A stretch of 8,063 nucleotides of DNA, taken from positions 1-8,063 of the forward strand of contig DOEL01000047.1 in the NCBI GenBank assembly GCA_003533095.1, read 5' to 3'. A program made the translations under genes and the position numbers. The notes beneath the pieces were generated by a model. It worked only from the letters and a program-made list of their open reading frames with translations, was not told the DNA's origin and did no database searches. This DNA is from Methylophilaceae bacterium (GTDB lineage Bacteria; Pseudomonadota; Gammaproteobacteria; Burkholderiales; Methylophilaceae). Numbering within the stretch: the stretch's first letter is position 1; the number at the start of each line of letters is the position of its first letter. Of the stretch, positions 1 to 7,526 are shown piece by piece.

Positions 1-25
1 GCTCTACCAACTGAGCTAAGCACCC
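1..25 (-). tRNA. tRNA-Val (probable), 5' part only
   Basis: Read on the minus strand, the first 25 bases of the window are the 5' end of a tRNA: a GGGTGCT acceptor strand, then TA, then the D-arm TAGCTCAGTTGGTAGAGC. The anticodon lies beyond the window edge, so the identity is inferred. A GGGTGCTTAGCTCAG start matches betaproteobacterial tRNA-Val(UAC) as I remember it, and a valine tRNA behind lon fits that group. tRNA-Lys has a similar D-arm but usually begins GGGTCGT. That this is a tRNA is nearly certain; that it is valine is likely only. Confidence 0.7.
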
Positions 26-39
26 ATGCACACTCATTA

Positions 40-71
40 GTAAGGCCGCTATTTTACAACATAGTCCTTAC
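40..71 (-). repeat. inverted repeat between lon and the tRNA
   Basis: On the minus strand GTAAGG (positions 71-66) can pair with CCTTAC (45-40). Inside it CTAT (64-61) can pair with ATAG (52-49), giving a stem with an internal loop. No run of T follows it, so it does not look like a standard intrinsic terminator. It may be a processing or stabilising hairpin between the lon message and the downstream tRNA, or chance. No other signal is visible in this 62-nt gap. Confidence 0.3.
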
Positions 72-87
72 CAACGCTAGGTTTACG

Positions 88-2505
88 CTAATGTGTAATG
101 GTTTTTGTAATATTACTGAGTTTTTTATGGGGCACAGGCACAGATTTTTGGTCTTTTGTGGATGTGCTTTTAGGCATTTTAGTTAATGTAAACTCCAAAA
201 CTTCATCAATCCAGCGAACAGGATGAATTTCTAGGGCATTTTTCACTTCATCTGAAATTTCAGTTAAATCTTTTATATTTTGCTCTGGAATAAGAACCGT
301 TTTAATACCCCCTCTGTGAGCTGCAAGGAGTTTCTCTTTAAGTCCACCAATCGGCAAAACTTCACCTCTTAGCGTAATTTCACCAGTCATAGCAACATCA
401 GCTCTGACTGAAATGTTGGTTAAAGCAGATACAATTGCTGATGTAATACCAATGCCAGCACTTGGGCCGTCTTTAGGGGTAGCGCCTTCGGGCAAGTGGA
501 TATGAATATCATTCTTTTCATAGAAATTGTCAGCTATTCCTAATTTTTTAGCACGACTTCTCACAACACTCATTGCGGCATGAATAGACTCTTGCATGAC
601 ATCACCTAATTTACCTGTAATGATAGTTTTACCTTTACCCGGCAAAACGACAGCTTCGATCGTCAATAATTCACCGCCAACTTGAGTCCAAGCAAGACCA
701 GTAACCTGTCCTACTTGATTCTTTTTGGAAGCAAGGCCAATATCAAAAACTTTCACGCCAAGATAAGACTCAAGATTTTTACTGTTGACGGTCACTTTTT
801 TAAGTGATTTTTTGCTAAGCAATTCCTTCACGGCTTTTCTGCATATTTTGGCAATTTCTTGCTCAAGCTTTCTCACACCAGCTTCTCTTGAATAGTATTG
901 AATAATTTCTCTAACTACTTTAGAAGTAATGCTTAATTCGGATTTTTTTAAACCATGCATCTTGAGCTGCTTAGGGAGCAAATAATGCATCGCTATATTG
1001 AGTTTTTCAGCCTCTGTATAACCTGACAAACGAATTATCTCCATACGGTCTAGGAGGGGCTCAGGGATATTCATAGAGTTAGCAGTAGCCACAAACATCA
1101 CATCTGATAAATCATACTCAACTTCAACATAATGGTCTGTAAAGGTGTGATTTTGCTCGGGGTCTAAAACCTCTAAAAGAGCTGAGGCTGGGTCTCCTCG
1201 ATAGTCTTGCCCCATTTTATCGACCTCATCAAGCAAGAATAATGGATTAGTAACACCTATTTTACTCATACTTTGTAAAACTTTACCTGGCATGGAGCCA
1301 ATATAAGTCCTTCGATGGCCTCGAATTTCAGATTCATCTCGAACACCACCTAAAGCCATACGAATAAATTTACGATTCACAGCTTTTGCAATACTTTGAC
1401 CCAAAGATGTTTTGCCAACGCCGGGAGGTCCTACCAAACATAGAATAGGCGCCTTTAATTTATCAACTCTTTGTTGAACAGCTAAATATTCAATGATGCG
1501 CTCTTTGACCTTTTCAAGCCCATAATGGTCTTCATCTAAAATCTTTTCAGCAAGTGCTAACTCGCGACTAATTTTAGTTTTTTTCTGCCATGGTAAACCA
1601 ATTAATGTATCAATATAATTCCTAACTACCGATGCTTCAGCAGACATTGGTGACATCATTTTTAATTTCTTAAACTCAGATGTAGCTTTTTCCAAGGCTT
1701 CTTTTGACATACCCGCTTCTTGAATACGCTTTTCAAGTTCATCTAAATCAGCACCTTCATCCTGCTCTCCCAATTCTTTCTGGATAGCTTTGACTTGCTC
1801 ATTAAGATAATATTCTCTTTGGCTTTTTTCCATCTGACGTTTGACACGACCACGAATTCTTTTTTCTACCTGAAGAATATCAATTTCTGATTCCATAATT
1901 TTCAAAAGATGATCTAAACGATTTTTAATTTTTAATGTTTCTAAAATCGTTTGTTTTTCTTCTAACTTTAATGTGAGATGCGCTGCAATCATATCTGCTA
2001 ATCTGCCTGGATCTGTAATAGCAGCAAGAGAAGTTAAAATTTCAGGGGGAATTTTTTTATTTAATTTAACGTATTGATCAAACTGCGAAAATACCGTTCT
2101 CATTAACGCTAGGGACTCTTTATCTTTTGGCTCTGGAATAGAAATTTCATCAAAACGAGCAACAAAACATGCTTCTTGATCAATCACTTCTTTGATTTTT
2201 ACTCGGCTTAAACCTTCAACTAAAACTTTAACCGTGCCATCAGGTAATTTAAGCATCTGAAGAATAGATGCTACGGTACCATATTCATAAAGATCTTTTG
2301 CGTCTGGCTCATCTTTACTTGCGGACTTTTGAGCCACCAAAATAATTTTCTTATCTTTATCGGATGCAATTTCTAATGCCTTTACAGATTTTGTCCGCCC
2401 CACAAAAAGAGGAATTACAAGGTGTGGGTAAACAACGACATCCCTTAAAGGTAATAAGGGCATAAAATCATTTTGAGAGCCTGTAATTTTAATTTCTTGA
2501 GCCAT
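88..2505 (-). CDS. lon: ATP-dependent protease Lon (LonA type)
   Basis: This encodes the cytosolic homo-oligomeric AAA+ serine protease that degrades misfolded proteins and selected regulators. It has 805 residues, against 784 in E. coli. The LON substrate-binding domain starts near residue 14 and runs to about 205, followed by a charged helical linker to about 310. The AAA+ module has Walker [10 protein letters not shown] (359-367), Walker B LLDEVDK (D426, E427), an arginine finger in LLDRME (R487) and sensor-2 GVRKLE (R545). The protease domain carries the Ser-Lys dyad: S682 in PKDGPSAG and K725 in GGLKEK. All catalytic residues are intact. The last 30 or so residues form a Ser/Thr/Lys-rich tail beyond the conserved fold. 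The stop is TAG. ATG at 2505 gives the expected MAQEI-type N-terminus; only a weak GAAAG Shine-Dalgarno lies 6 nt upstream. A heat-shock promoter sits directly upstream, so lon can be transcribed apart from clpX. Confidence 0.98.
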   Translation of the reverse strand: MAQEIKITGSQNDFMPLLPLRDVVVYPHLVIPLFVGRTKSVKALEIASDKDKKIILVAQKSASKDEPDAKDLYEYGTVASILQMLKLPDGTVKVLVEGLSRVKIKEVIDQEACFVARFDEISIPEPKDKESLALMRTVFSQFDQYVKLNKKIPPEILTSLAAITDPGRLADMIAAHLTLKLEEKQTILETLKIKNRLDHLLKIMESEIDILQVEKRIRGRVKRQMEKSQREYYLNEQVKAIQKELGEQDEGADLDELEKRIQEAGMSKEALEKATSEFKKLKMMSPMSAEASVVRNYIDTLIGLPWQKKTKISRELALAEKILDEDHYGLEKVKERIIEYLAVQQRVDKLKAPILCLVGPPGVGKTSLGQSIAKAVNRKFIRMALGGVRDESEIRGHRRTYIGSMPGKVLQSMSKIGVTNPLFLLDEVDKMGQDYRGDPASALLEVLDPEQNHTFTDHYVEVEYDLSDVMFVATANSMNIPEPLLDRMEIIRLSGYTEAEKLNIAMHYLLPKQLKMHGLKKSELSITSKVVREIIQYYSREAGVRKLEQEIAKICRKAVKELLSKKSLKKVTVNSKNLESYLGVKVFDIGLASKKNQVGQVTGLAWTQVGGELLTIEAVVLPGKGKTIITGKLGDVMQESIHAAMSVVRSRAKKLGIADNFYEKNDIHIHLPEGATPKDGPSAGIGITSAIVSALTNISVRADVAMTGEITLRGEVLPIGGLKEKLLAAHRGGIKTVLIPEQNIKDLTEISDEVKNALEIHPVRWIDEVLEFTLTKMPKSTSTKDQKSVPVPHKKLSNITKTITH

Positions 2506-2537
2506 AGAATGCTTTCGTAAGCGTTAATTAAACAAGA

Positions 2538-2565
2538 AGATGGGGTCAGTTTATAATATTTCAAG
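2538..2565 (-). promoter_or_regulatory. sigma-32 (RpoH) type heat-shock promoter of lon
   Basis: On the minus strand a -35 box CTTGAAA (2565-2559) is followed by a 13-nt spacer and a -10 box CCCCATCT (2545-2538). This matches the enterobacterial sigma-32 consensus (CTTGAAA, 11-16 nt, CCCCATNT) at every specified position. Transcription would start near 2531, leaving a leader of about 25 nt before the lon ATG at 2505. Lon is a classic RpoH target in E. coli, so location and sequence agree. I did not see an equivalent element ahead of tig. Confidence 0.8.
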
Positions 2566-2577
2566 GTCTTACTGACC
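2544..2577 (-). repeat. inverted repeat overlapping the lon promoter
   Basis: GGTCAGT (2577-2571 on the minus strand) and ACTGACC (2550-2544) are perfect 7-bp inverted arms with a 20-nt centre. The centre contains the whole -35 box, and the downstream arm overlaps the first two bases of the -10 box. If two extra C residues are allowed, the arms extend outward to GATGGTCAGT and ACTGACCCCATC. It could be an operator for a dimeric regulator, a hairpin at the end of the clpX message, or coincidence. It is not the CIRCE element (TTAGCACTC and its inverted arm). Confidence 0.4.
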
Positions 2578-2588
2578 ATCACTGAAGC

Positions 2589-3869
2589 TTATTTTTTTCC
2601 TGAAACCTGTTTCTTTTCTGATAATAAAAGTATAGGTTTGTTTGATTGTTCGATCACACCATCATCAATCACAACTTTTTCAAGATTCTTAATAGATGGT
2701 AATTCGTACATGGTATCTAATAATACATGCTCCATAATTGAACGCAGACCTCGTGCACCAGTCTTTCTCTCAAGTGCTTTTTTGGCAATTAACCTTAATG
2801 CTGAAGGTCTAAATTCAAGCATTACATGCTCCATAGCAAAGAGTTTAATGTACTGCTTAGTTAAAGCATTTTTAGGTTCAGTGAGTATTTTAACTAAAGC
2901 ATCTTCACTCAGAGATTCAAGCGTAGCAACAACAGGAAGTCGTCCTATAAATTCAGGAATTAAACCAAATTTAATTAGATCTTCTGGCTCAACATCCTTA
3001 ATGACATCTCCAATCACTTTAGTATCTGCCTTACTATTAACTTGAGCGCCAAAACCGATACCACCTTTTTCAGATCTTTGTTTAATAATTTTTTCTAAGC
3101 CATCAAAAGCCCCACCACAAATAAATAAAATATTTGTTGTATCTAATTGAACAAATTCTTGATTTGGATGTTTACGGCCACCTTGAGGGGGAACCGAAGC
3201 TACCGTGCCTTCGATTAGTTTTAAAAGTGCTTGCTGAACACCTTCACCTGATACGTCTCTGGTTATAGAGGGATTTTCAGACTTTCTTGAAATCTTATCG
3301 ACTTCATCAATATAGACAATACCTCTTTGAGCTTTTTCAAGATCGTAATCACATTTTTGCAATAATTTTTGCATAATGTTTTCAACATCTTCACCAACGT
3401 AACCTGCTTCAGTAAGGGTTGTGGCATCTGCCATTACAAAAGGAACATCGAGTAATTTTGCGAGTGTTTGTGCTAAAAGAGTTTTTCCAGAGCCAGTAGG
3501 ACCAATAAGGAGAATATTACTTTTTGAAATTTCAACATCTTTATGTTCAGTATCTAGGCCTGAATTACTATCTTTAAGCCTTTTATAGTGATTATATACT
3601 GCAACAGCTAAGCTTTTTTTCGCGCTTATTTGTCCGATAACATACTCATCAAGTTGATCACAAATTTCTTTAGGGGAAGGCAGTTGATCATGATCTTTAA
3701 GTTCTTTAGCCGGCCCTTTAATTTCTTCTTTGATAATGTCATTACATAAATCAACACATTCATCACAGATAAAAACCGAAGGACCTGCAATTAATTTTTT
3801 AACCTCGTGCTGACTTTTGCCACAAAACGAGCAGTAAAGTAATTTTTCGTTTTCGCTTTTAGAAGCCAT
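2589..3869 (-). CDS. clpX: ClpX, ATP-binding unfoldase subunit of ClpXP
   Basis: This encodes the hexameric AAA+ unfoldase that recognises tagged substrates and threads them into ClpP. At 426 residues it is full length (E. coli 424). The N-terminal zinc-binding domain has its four cysteines at C13, C16, C35 and C38. The AAA+ core has Walker A GPTGSGKT (123-130), Walker B VYIDEVDK (D188, E189), the GYVG substrate-gripping pore loop (156-159), the RKH loop (232-234), the IGF loop that docks on ClpP (271-273), an arginine finger in EFIGR (R310) and sensor-2 GARGLR (371-376). Nothing is missing. ATG at 3869 gives the usual short polar lead into [12 protein letters not shown]. No clear Shine-Dalgarno is visible. 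The gene starts 12 nt after the clpP stop, so translation is probably coupled within a tig-clpP-clpX operon. Confidence 0.98.
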   Translation of the reverse strand: MASKSENEKLLYCSFCGKSQHEVKKLIAGPSVFICDECVDLCNDIIKEEIKGPAKELKDHDQLPSPKEICDQLDEYVIGQISAKKSLAVAVYNHYKRLKDSNSGLDTEHKDVEISKSNILLIGPTGSGKTLLAQTLAKLLDVPFVMADATTLTEAGYVGEDVENIMQKLLQKCDYDLEKAQRGIVYIDEVDKISRKSENPSITRDVSGEGVQQALLKLIEGTVASVPPQGGRKHPNQEFVQLDTTNILFICGGAFDGLEKIIKQRSEKGGIGFGAQVNSKADTKVIGDVIKDVEPEDLIKFGLIPEFIGRLPVVATLESLSEDALVKILTEPKNALTKQYIKLFAMEHVMLEFRPSALRLIAKKALERKTGARGLRSIMEHVLLDTMYELPSIKNLEKVVIDDGVIEQSNKPILLLSEKKQVSGKK

Positions 3870-3881
3870 AGTTAGATAGCA

Positions 3882-4499
3882 TTAAATGACTTGTGATCTT
3901 TTTGATATAACTTGGTCAACCATGCCATATTCAACTGATTGTTCGGCACTCAAGAAATTATCCCTGTCTGTATCGGTAGCAATTTTTTTGAGCGTTTGAC
4001 CAGTATGATTTGCTAAAATTTGATTTAATTTTTCTTTTAAAAACAAAATTTCTTTCGCGTGAATTTCTATATCAGACGCCTGTCCCTGAAATCCGCCTAA
4101 AGGCTGATGTATCATTACTCGAGAATTAGGTAAACAGAAACGCTTTCCTTTTTCCCCGGCTGCTAGCAATAAAGCCCCCATACTAGCTGCTTGTCCAATA
4201 CATAAAGTACTTACGTCAGGCTTAATAAATTGCATGGTGTCATAAATTGCCATGCCTGCAGTTACCGATCCGCCCGGTGAGTTAATATACAAAGAAATAT
4301 CTTTATCTGGATTGTCTGCTTCTAGAAAAAGTAGCTGGGCAACTATAACATTTGCTGTCATATCATCTACAGGGCCTACCAAGAAAATGACACGCTCTCT
4401 TAATAGTCGAGAATATATATCGTAAGCGCGCTCGCCACGACCACTTTGTTCGATAACCATTGGCACATAGCCTAAATCACTTGGGGGTGTGTAAGCCAT
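3882..4499 (-). CDS. clpP: ClpP, proteolytic subunit of ClpXP
   Basis: This encodes the serine peptidase that forms the two-ring, 14-subunit degradation chamber used by ClpX and, where present, ClpA. It has 205 residues, against 207 in E. coli including the propeptide. The catalytic triad is complete: S106 in GQAASMGA, H131 in MIHQP and D180 in DTDRDNF. The spacings of 25 residues from Ser to His and 74 from Ser to Asp match E. coli. The oxyanion-side motif SPGGSV is at 74-79. The first dozen or so residues, up to about M14, correspond to the cleaved propeptide. ATG at 4499 lies 2 nt past the tig stop codon and no strong Shine-Dalgarno precedes it, which suggests translational coupling to tig. 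Confidence 0.98.
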   Translation of the reverse strand: MAYTPPSDLGYVPMVIEQSGRGERAYDIYSRLLRERVIFLVGPVDDMTANVIVAQLLFLEADNPDKDISLYINSPGGSVTAGMAIYDTMQFIKPDVSTLCIGQAASMGALLLAAGEKGKRFCLPNSRVMIHQPLGGFQGQASDIEIHAKEILFLKEKLNQILANHTGQTLKKIATDTDRDNFLSAEQSVEYGMVDQVISKRSQVI

Positions 4500-4501
4500 A
4501 T

Positions 4502-5815
4502 TTAAGCTTTAGCTGATCCTGACATCAGTTCATCGAATGTTGTTTTTTTGTTTTGAACTTTACATTGCTTCATGAACCACTCAACTACATTGGTTTCAGT
4601 AGCAAGCGCAGTGGGCTCTTCAAGTCTCGATGGTTCAGCATAAAACCACTTTTCTGCTTCATCCGTATCATCAAAATTAAGTGCAAATTCATTCACCATG
4701 GCTTTAATTTGATCAGGAGAGGCGCGCAAATTATTTTTCTCAACAATCTCAGCTAATATTAATCTGAGCTTGCACGTTTTTTTTGCTTGTTCTTCAAACA
4801 TTGAAGGTTCTAATTTAAATTGTTTTAAGTCTGCTCCACGTTGTTTTAAATTTGCATAGGTTGATTGCGCCATGCGGTTGATTTCAACATTAATTAGTGC
4901 CTTAGGTAAATCTGCTTTGCAGCTATCTAATAAATGAGTAAATACCTGCTCCTTTAATTTTATTTTTACTCTTTTATCTAATTCTTGCTCTAAACTTTGT
5001 TTAATTTCTTCGCGCATTTTATCAACATTGCCGTCTGCAACACCAAGGGATTGCGCAAATTGAGCATTAACCTCTGGAAGCTTAGGTTTTGCGATTAAAA
5101 TAAAATTAACATTGTATTGAACTTTTTTGCCTGCCAATTCCTTTGGGTTGTGTGTTTCTGGATAGTCCACTTCAAATGTTTTTGACTCGCCTGCTTTACC
5201 GCCAACAAGATGATCATCAAAAATCGCAAAGCGAGAATCATCCCCTAAAATAATTTGGATAGGTTTATCACCGGTTGTTTCAACCTGTTTGTCATTAATA
5301 AATGAAGTTAAGGTTAAAGTGAGTCGATCGCCTTTAGAAGCCCCATCTTTAGACTCTATAAATTGTGCTCTTTGCTTAAGTAAAACATCAATTGTTTTAT
5401 TAACATCTTTATCAGTAATTTGAGCTTCAGGTTTTTCAATAGAAGCAGCTTTAAAATCAGCTAAAGTGACTTCAGGAAATACTTCAAATGTCGCAGTATA
5501 TTCAAAATCGTCTTGAACTTGATTAAGGGGTTTATGTTGAATATTTGGCATGCCAGCAACACGTAATTTGTTTTCTTGGATGGCCTGGCCAAAAGAAGTT
5601 TCAATCGCCTCAGCAAACACTTCCTCTTTGACTTGTGGGCCATATTGCTGCTCAATCATTTTTAAGGGTGCTTTACCAGGTCTAAAACCAGGGACTTTTG
5701 CTGTCCGAGTTAAGCGCTGAAAGCGACTCGACATCTCTTTTTGAAGAGGCTCAACCGGCACCTTTACCGTGATACGTCTTTCCAAGTTACTTAATGTTTC
5801 CACTGCTGTAGCCAT
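4502..5815 (-). CDS. tig: trigger factor, ribosome-associated chaperone
   Basis: This encodes the chaperone that docks beside the ribosomal exit tunnel and shields nascent chains. At 437 residues it is full length (E. coli 432). The N-terminal ribosome-binding domain (about 1-115) has the docking signature GFRPGK at 43-48. An FKBP-like domain follows at about 150-245 and the helical C-terminal substrate cradle runs from about 250 to the end. The FKBP-like domain begins in register (GDRLTL, 162-167) and ends with the usual KAGE...F...P...L.GK pattern. Its pocket is altered, however: the usual DFxG, FxGG and MxPGFE stretches read TLTS, VETTG and RFAIFDD here, so isomerase activity may be weak or lost while chaperone function remains. 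ATG at 5815 has the best Shine-Dalgarno of the cluster, AGGGAA at 5829-5824, 8-9 nt upstream. It is the first protein gene of the tig-clpP-clpX operon, and tRNA-Leu lies 28 nt upstream. Confidence 0.97.
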   Translation of the reverse strand: MATAVETLSNLERRITVKVPVEPLQKEMSSRFQRLTRTAKVPGFRPGKAPLKMIEQQYGPQVKEEVFAEAIETSFGQAIQENKLRVAGMPNIQHKPLNQVQDDFEYTATFEVFPEVTLADFKAASIEKPEAQITDKDVNKTIDVLLKQRAQFIESKDGASKGDRLTLTLTSFINDKQVETTGDKPIQIILGDDSRFAIFDDHLVGGKAGESKTFEVDYPETHNPKELAGKKVQYNVNFILIAKPKLPEVNAQFAQSLGVADGNVDKMREEIKQSLEQELDKRVKIKLKEQVFTHLLDSCKADLPKALINVEINRMAQSTYANLKQRGADLKQFKLEPSMFEEQAKKTCKLRLILAEIVEKNNLRASPDQIKAMVNEFALNFDDTDEAEKWFYAEPSRLEEPTALATETNVVEWFMKQCKVQNKKTTFDELMSGSAKA

Positions 5816-5843
5816 ACTTAAAATTCCCTAAAATTTAGATCGA

Positions 5844-5928
5844 TGGTGCGAAAGGAGAGACTCGAACTCTCACGCCTTACGGCGCTGGAACCTAAATCCA
5901 GTGCGTCTACCAATTCCGCCACTCTCGC
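5844..5928 (-). tRNA. tRNA-Leu, anticodon UAG
   Basis: On the minus strand this is an 85-nt class II tRNA. The acceptor stem GCGAGAG pairs with CTTTCGC (one G-T pair), followed by discriminator A and an encoded CCA end (5846-5844). The D-arm reads GGCGGAATTGGTAGACGC. The anticodon arm CTGGA, TTTAGGT, TCCAG places anticodon TAG at 5894-5892, which reads CUA and, with wobble, other CUN leucine codons. A long variable arm CGCCGTAAGGCG and the T-arm GAGAGTTCGAGTCTCTC complete the cloverleaf. The tig ATG lies 28 nt downstream with no terminator between, so the tRNA and tig probably share a primary transcript that is cut at the tRNA ends. Confidence 0.97.
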
Positions 5929-5941
5929 GATGATTAAAAAA

Positions 5942-5953
5942 GTTATATATAAC
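5942..5953. repeat. 12-bp perfect palindrome in the tRNA-Leu leader
   Basis: GTTATATATAAC is its own reverse complement and is flanked by A-runs on the plus strand. It lies 14 nt upstream of the tRNA-Leu 5' end. It could be a -10-like TATATA box, a small protein-binding site, or a chance product of very AT-rich DNA. No good -35 box is at the correct distance for it. Confidence 0.3.
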
Positions 5954-5969
5954 AAAAATTTAGCTCTAT

Positions 5970-5978
5970 TTTATAACA
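5970..5978 (-). promoter_or_regulatory. possible extended -10 promoter for tRNA-Leu and tig
   Basis: On the minus strand TGTTATAAA (5978-5970) has the extended -10 form TG-N-TATAAA. No convincing -35 hexamer stands 16-18 nt upstream, which an extended -10 promoter can tolerate. The start would fall near 5963, giving a leader of about 35 nt before the mature tRNA. It is the best housekeeping promoter candidate I see ahead of the tRNA-Leu-tig-clpP-clpX unit, but AT-rich DNA produces such boxes by chance. Confidence 0.35.
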
Positions 5979-6005
5979 AGTTAGTCTTTATCGAAAAGGA
6001 ATAAT

Positions 6006-6021
6006 TCAATGAATCAATGAA
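6006..6021. repeat. tandem 8-bp direct repeat
   Basis: TCAATGAA occurs twice in immediate succession (6006-6013 and 6014-6021). The first copy is also part of an 11-bp inverted repeat, ATTCAATGAAT (6004-6014). It lies about 70 nt upstream of the channel gene's start. Its position is suitable for an activator or repressor site, but nothing else supports that. Confidence 0.35.
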
Positions 6022-6064
6022 ATAGAGCGATATTTTGATTTAAGATGTCGTAACTTCTTCGAAA

Positions 6065-6092
6065 TTGTTTAAACCCGACTTTAAGATATAAA
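6065..6092 (+). promoter_or_regulatory. possible promoter touching the start of the TolC-like gene
   Basis: TTGTTT (6065-6070), a 16-nt spacer and TATAAA (6087-6092) resemble a sigma-70 promoter. The -10 box ends directly before the TTG used as start at 6093, so transcripts from it would begin near 6099 and miss that codon. Either this is not the promoter, or translation starts further in. I see no better promoter in the rest of the gap. Confidence 0.25.
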
Positions 6093-7526
6093 TTGAAAAC
6101 CAAAGCACCCAAATTATACTTTTGCAAATTGTCGCTTCTGGCTAGTTTTATCCTACTTTTTCTCTCAAATTGTAGCTTTGTGAGCTACGAAACTAGGCCC
6201 TTGGCTAGCGAAAAGATTGTAGAAAAAATTAATGCAAAAGATCAAGAAGACCCCTCGTTTAGAGAATTCCTCAAAAATCAAGGCATGAAGGATGACCAAA
6301 TACCTATCAAGGAATGGGGTCTCAATGAACTAATGCTGGCTGCACTTTTTTTTAATCCAAAAATTGAAATCGCAAAAAAAGAATGGGGTATCGCTAAAGA
6401 TCAAGAGTCGATAGCAGCTATTAAGCCCTCTTCATCTGTGGGATTGGACTTGGGACAAGAAAGTAATCATATAGATAAATCTGGTAAAGGACGTGGTATA
6501 AATTTCAGCACTCTTTTTGAAACAGCTAATAAAGCAAAAATTCGTGAAGAAAAGGCTCTCAACCAAACGTTAATTAAGAGGCTTGAATTAAGAAAATTAG
6601 CTTGGGATATTAAAACCGAACTCACTTCAACTTATTTACTTTACCAAAAAAGCCTTTTAAATATTCAAGCAATTAGAAGTGAAGTTAAAATGCAAAATGA
6701 TATTGTGAATATGCTCAAAAAAAGAAAAATGGCAGGTATTGCCTCCTCGTCTGAATTAGACTTGAGTCAGCTTGAGCTAAATAAAAATATCCAAAAATTA
6801 AATGATGAACAAATACAGATTGTAGAGCTGAGAGCGAAGCTAGGAAAAATTACCGGACTCACACCAGAAAAATTCAATTTATTAACATTGGCTCCTCTTA
6901 ACACAGATACCTTTATAAATGAATTTGATCTAATTTTAAATAATGAATCCAGCAGGAATAAACTCAATAATTTAGGTATCTACAATCGAATAGATCTAAG
7001 AATAGCTCTCGCCCAATATGCGCTTGCAGAATCCAAACTTAAACTTCAAATTGCTGAGCAATATCCTGATATTACATTCTCACCAGCATATTTATACGAT
7101 TATGGGGCAAGTAAATGGATCTTAGGTCTATCGACATTAATCCCATCAGTTAGTAAAAATAAAGCGCTCATTAATGAAGCAAAGAAAATAAGTGATATCG
7201 AGGTGCTGTCTATCGAAAAATTGCAAACTTCCATTCTGAATGACATTCAAAAATTATCTGACAATTATCAAACGAACCACGCCACAGTAAAAAAAGGTAT
7301 AGAAGACAACCGGTCCATTTTAGCCATTGAATCCGGACTAGATAGAAAGTTTAATAATGGAGAAATCGATCGTTTAGAGTTTACAAAAGAAAAATTAAAA
7401 AATATGCAATTTAAGCAAAAACTTTATGAAAATAAAGTAGCATTAGTCCAAAGTGGATTTGATTTTGAAAGTATTTTGCAATACCCAATTATTCAGCAAA
7501 CTCAGATAGTTACTAATGAAAAATAA
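6093..7526 (+). CDS. TolC-family outer-membrane efflux channel, lipoprotein
   Basis: This is probably the outer-membrane duct of a tripartite efflux pump; its substrate cannot be read from the sequence. It has 477 residues. A signal peptide with basic residues (K2, K4, K7, K12) and a hydrophobic run (13-24) ends in the lipobox LSNC, so C27 should be lipidated. Serine at +2 favours outer-membrane sorting. Two outer-membrane-efflux (OEP) repeats follow, at roughly 75-255 and 295-460. Each contains long alpha-helical, coiled-coil-like segments such as LQ.E...N and KMAGIASSSELDLSQLELNK (213-232), echoed by KFNNGEIDRLEFTKEKLKN in the second half. NRIDLRIALAQYALAE (298-313) corresponds to the RPDLxxAE region of the family. 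The start is TTG; no in-frame ATG exists between an upstream stop at 6051 and a signal peptide of sensible length. TTG at 6129 is a shorter alternative lacking the basic residues. The adaptor gene overlaps its 3' end. Confidence 0.88.
   Translation: MKTKAPKLYFCKLSLLASFILLFLSNCSFVSYETRPLASEKIVEKINAKDQEDPSFREFLKNQGMKDDQIPIKEWGLNELMLAALFFNPKIEIAKKEWGIAKDQESIAAIKPSSSVGLDLGQESNHIDKSGKGRGINFSTLFETANKAKIREEKALNQTLIKRLELRKLAWDIKTELTSTYLLYQKSLLNIQAIRSEVKMQNDIVNMLKKRKMAGIASSSELDLSQLELNKNIQKLNDEQIQIVELRAKLGKITGLTPEKFNLLTLAPLNTDTFINEFDLILNNESSRNKLNNLGIYNRIDLRIALAQYALAESKLKLQIAEQYPDITFSPAYLYDYGASKWILGLSTLIPSVSKNKALINEAKKISDIEVLSIEKLQTSILNDIQKLSDNYQTNHATVKKGIEDNRSILAIESGLDRKFNNGEIDRLEFTKEKLKNMQFKQKLYENKVALVQSGFDFESILQYPIIQQTQIVTNEK

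Larger units (their letters stand above)
5963..6028. repeat. separated 9-bp inverted repeat in the divergent region
   Basis: GCTCTATTT at 5963-5971 is the exact reverse complement of AAATAGAGC at 6020-6028, with 48 nt between the arms. The same 9-mer therefore faces outward on each strand, once toward tRNA-Leu/tig and once toward the efflux genes. On the minus strand it overlaps the proposed -10 box (TATAAAATAGAGC). It may be a pair of regulatory half-sites or shared promoter-proximal sequence. Confidence 0.3.

Noticed and set aside
2544..2577. CIRCE (HrcA) operator near lon
   Set aside because: The arms are GGTCAGT/ACTGACC with a 20-nt centre, not TTAGCACTC with a 9-nt centre.
2544..2577. 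Intrinsic terminator for clpX
   Set aside because: The loop is long (20 nt) and the downstream arm is followed by CCATCTTC rather than a T-run.
2638..3045. Plus-strand open frame opposite clpX
   Set aside because: It is antisense to the conserved C-terminal half of ClpX, has no recognisable domain and is a by-product of the clpX codon pattern.
4553..4756. Plus-strand open frame opposite tig
   Set aside because: It lies wholly within the antisense of trigger factor, is short and of low complexity, and shows no promoter or ribosome site.
5461..5655. Minus-strand open frame in another frame of tig
   Set aside because: It overlaps conserved trigger factor sequence in a different frame, with Lys/Leu-rich content typical of a shadow.
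5929..5941. Attachment site (att) at tRNA-Leu marking an integrated island
   Set aside because: The efflux genes lie at the 5' side of the tRNA, whereas integration usually uses the 3' end. No duplicated tRNA fragment or integrase is seen.
6767..6967. Minus-strand open frame opposite the TolC-like gene
   Set aside because: It is antisense to a well-supported OEP repeat, and its Ser/Phe-rich content is the expected antisense product.
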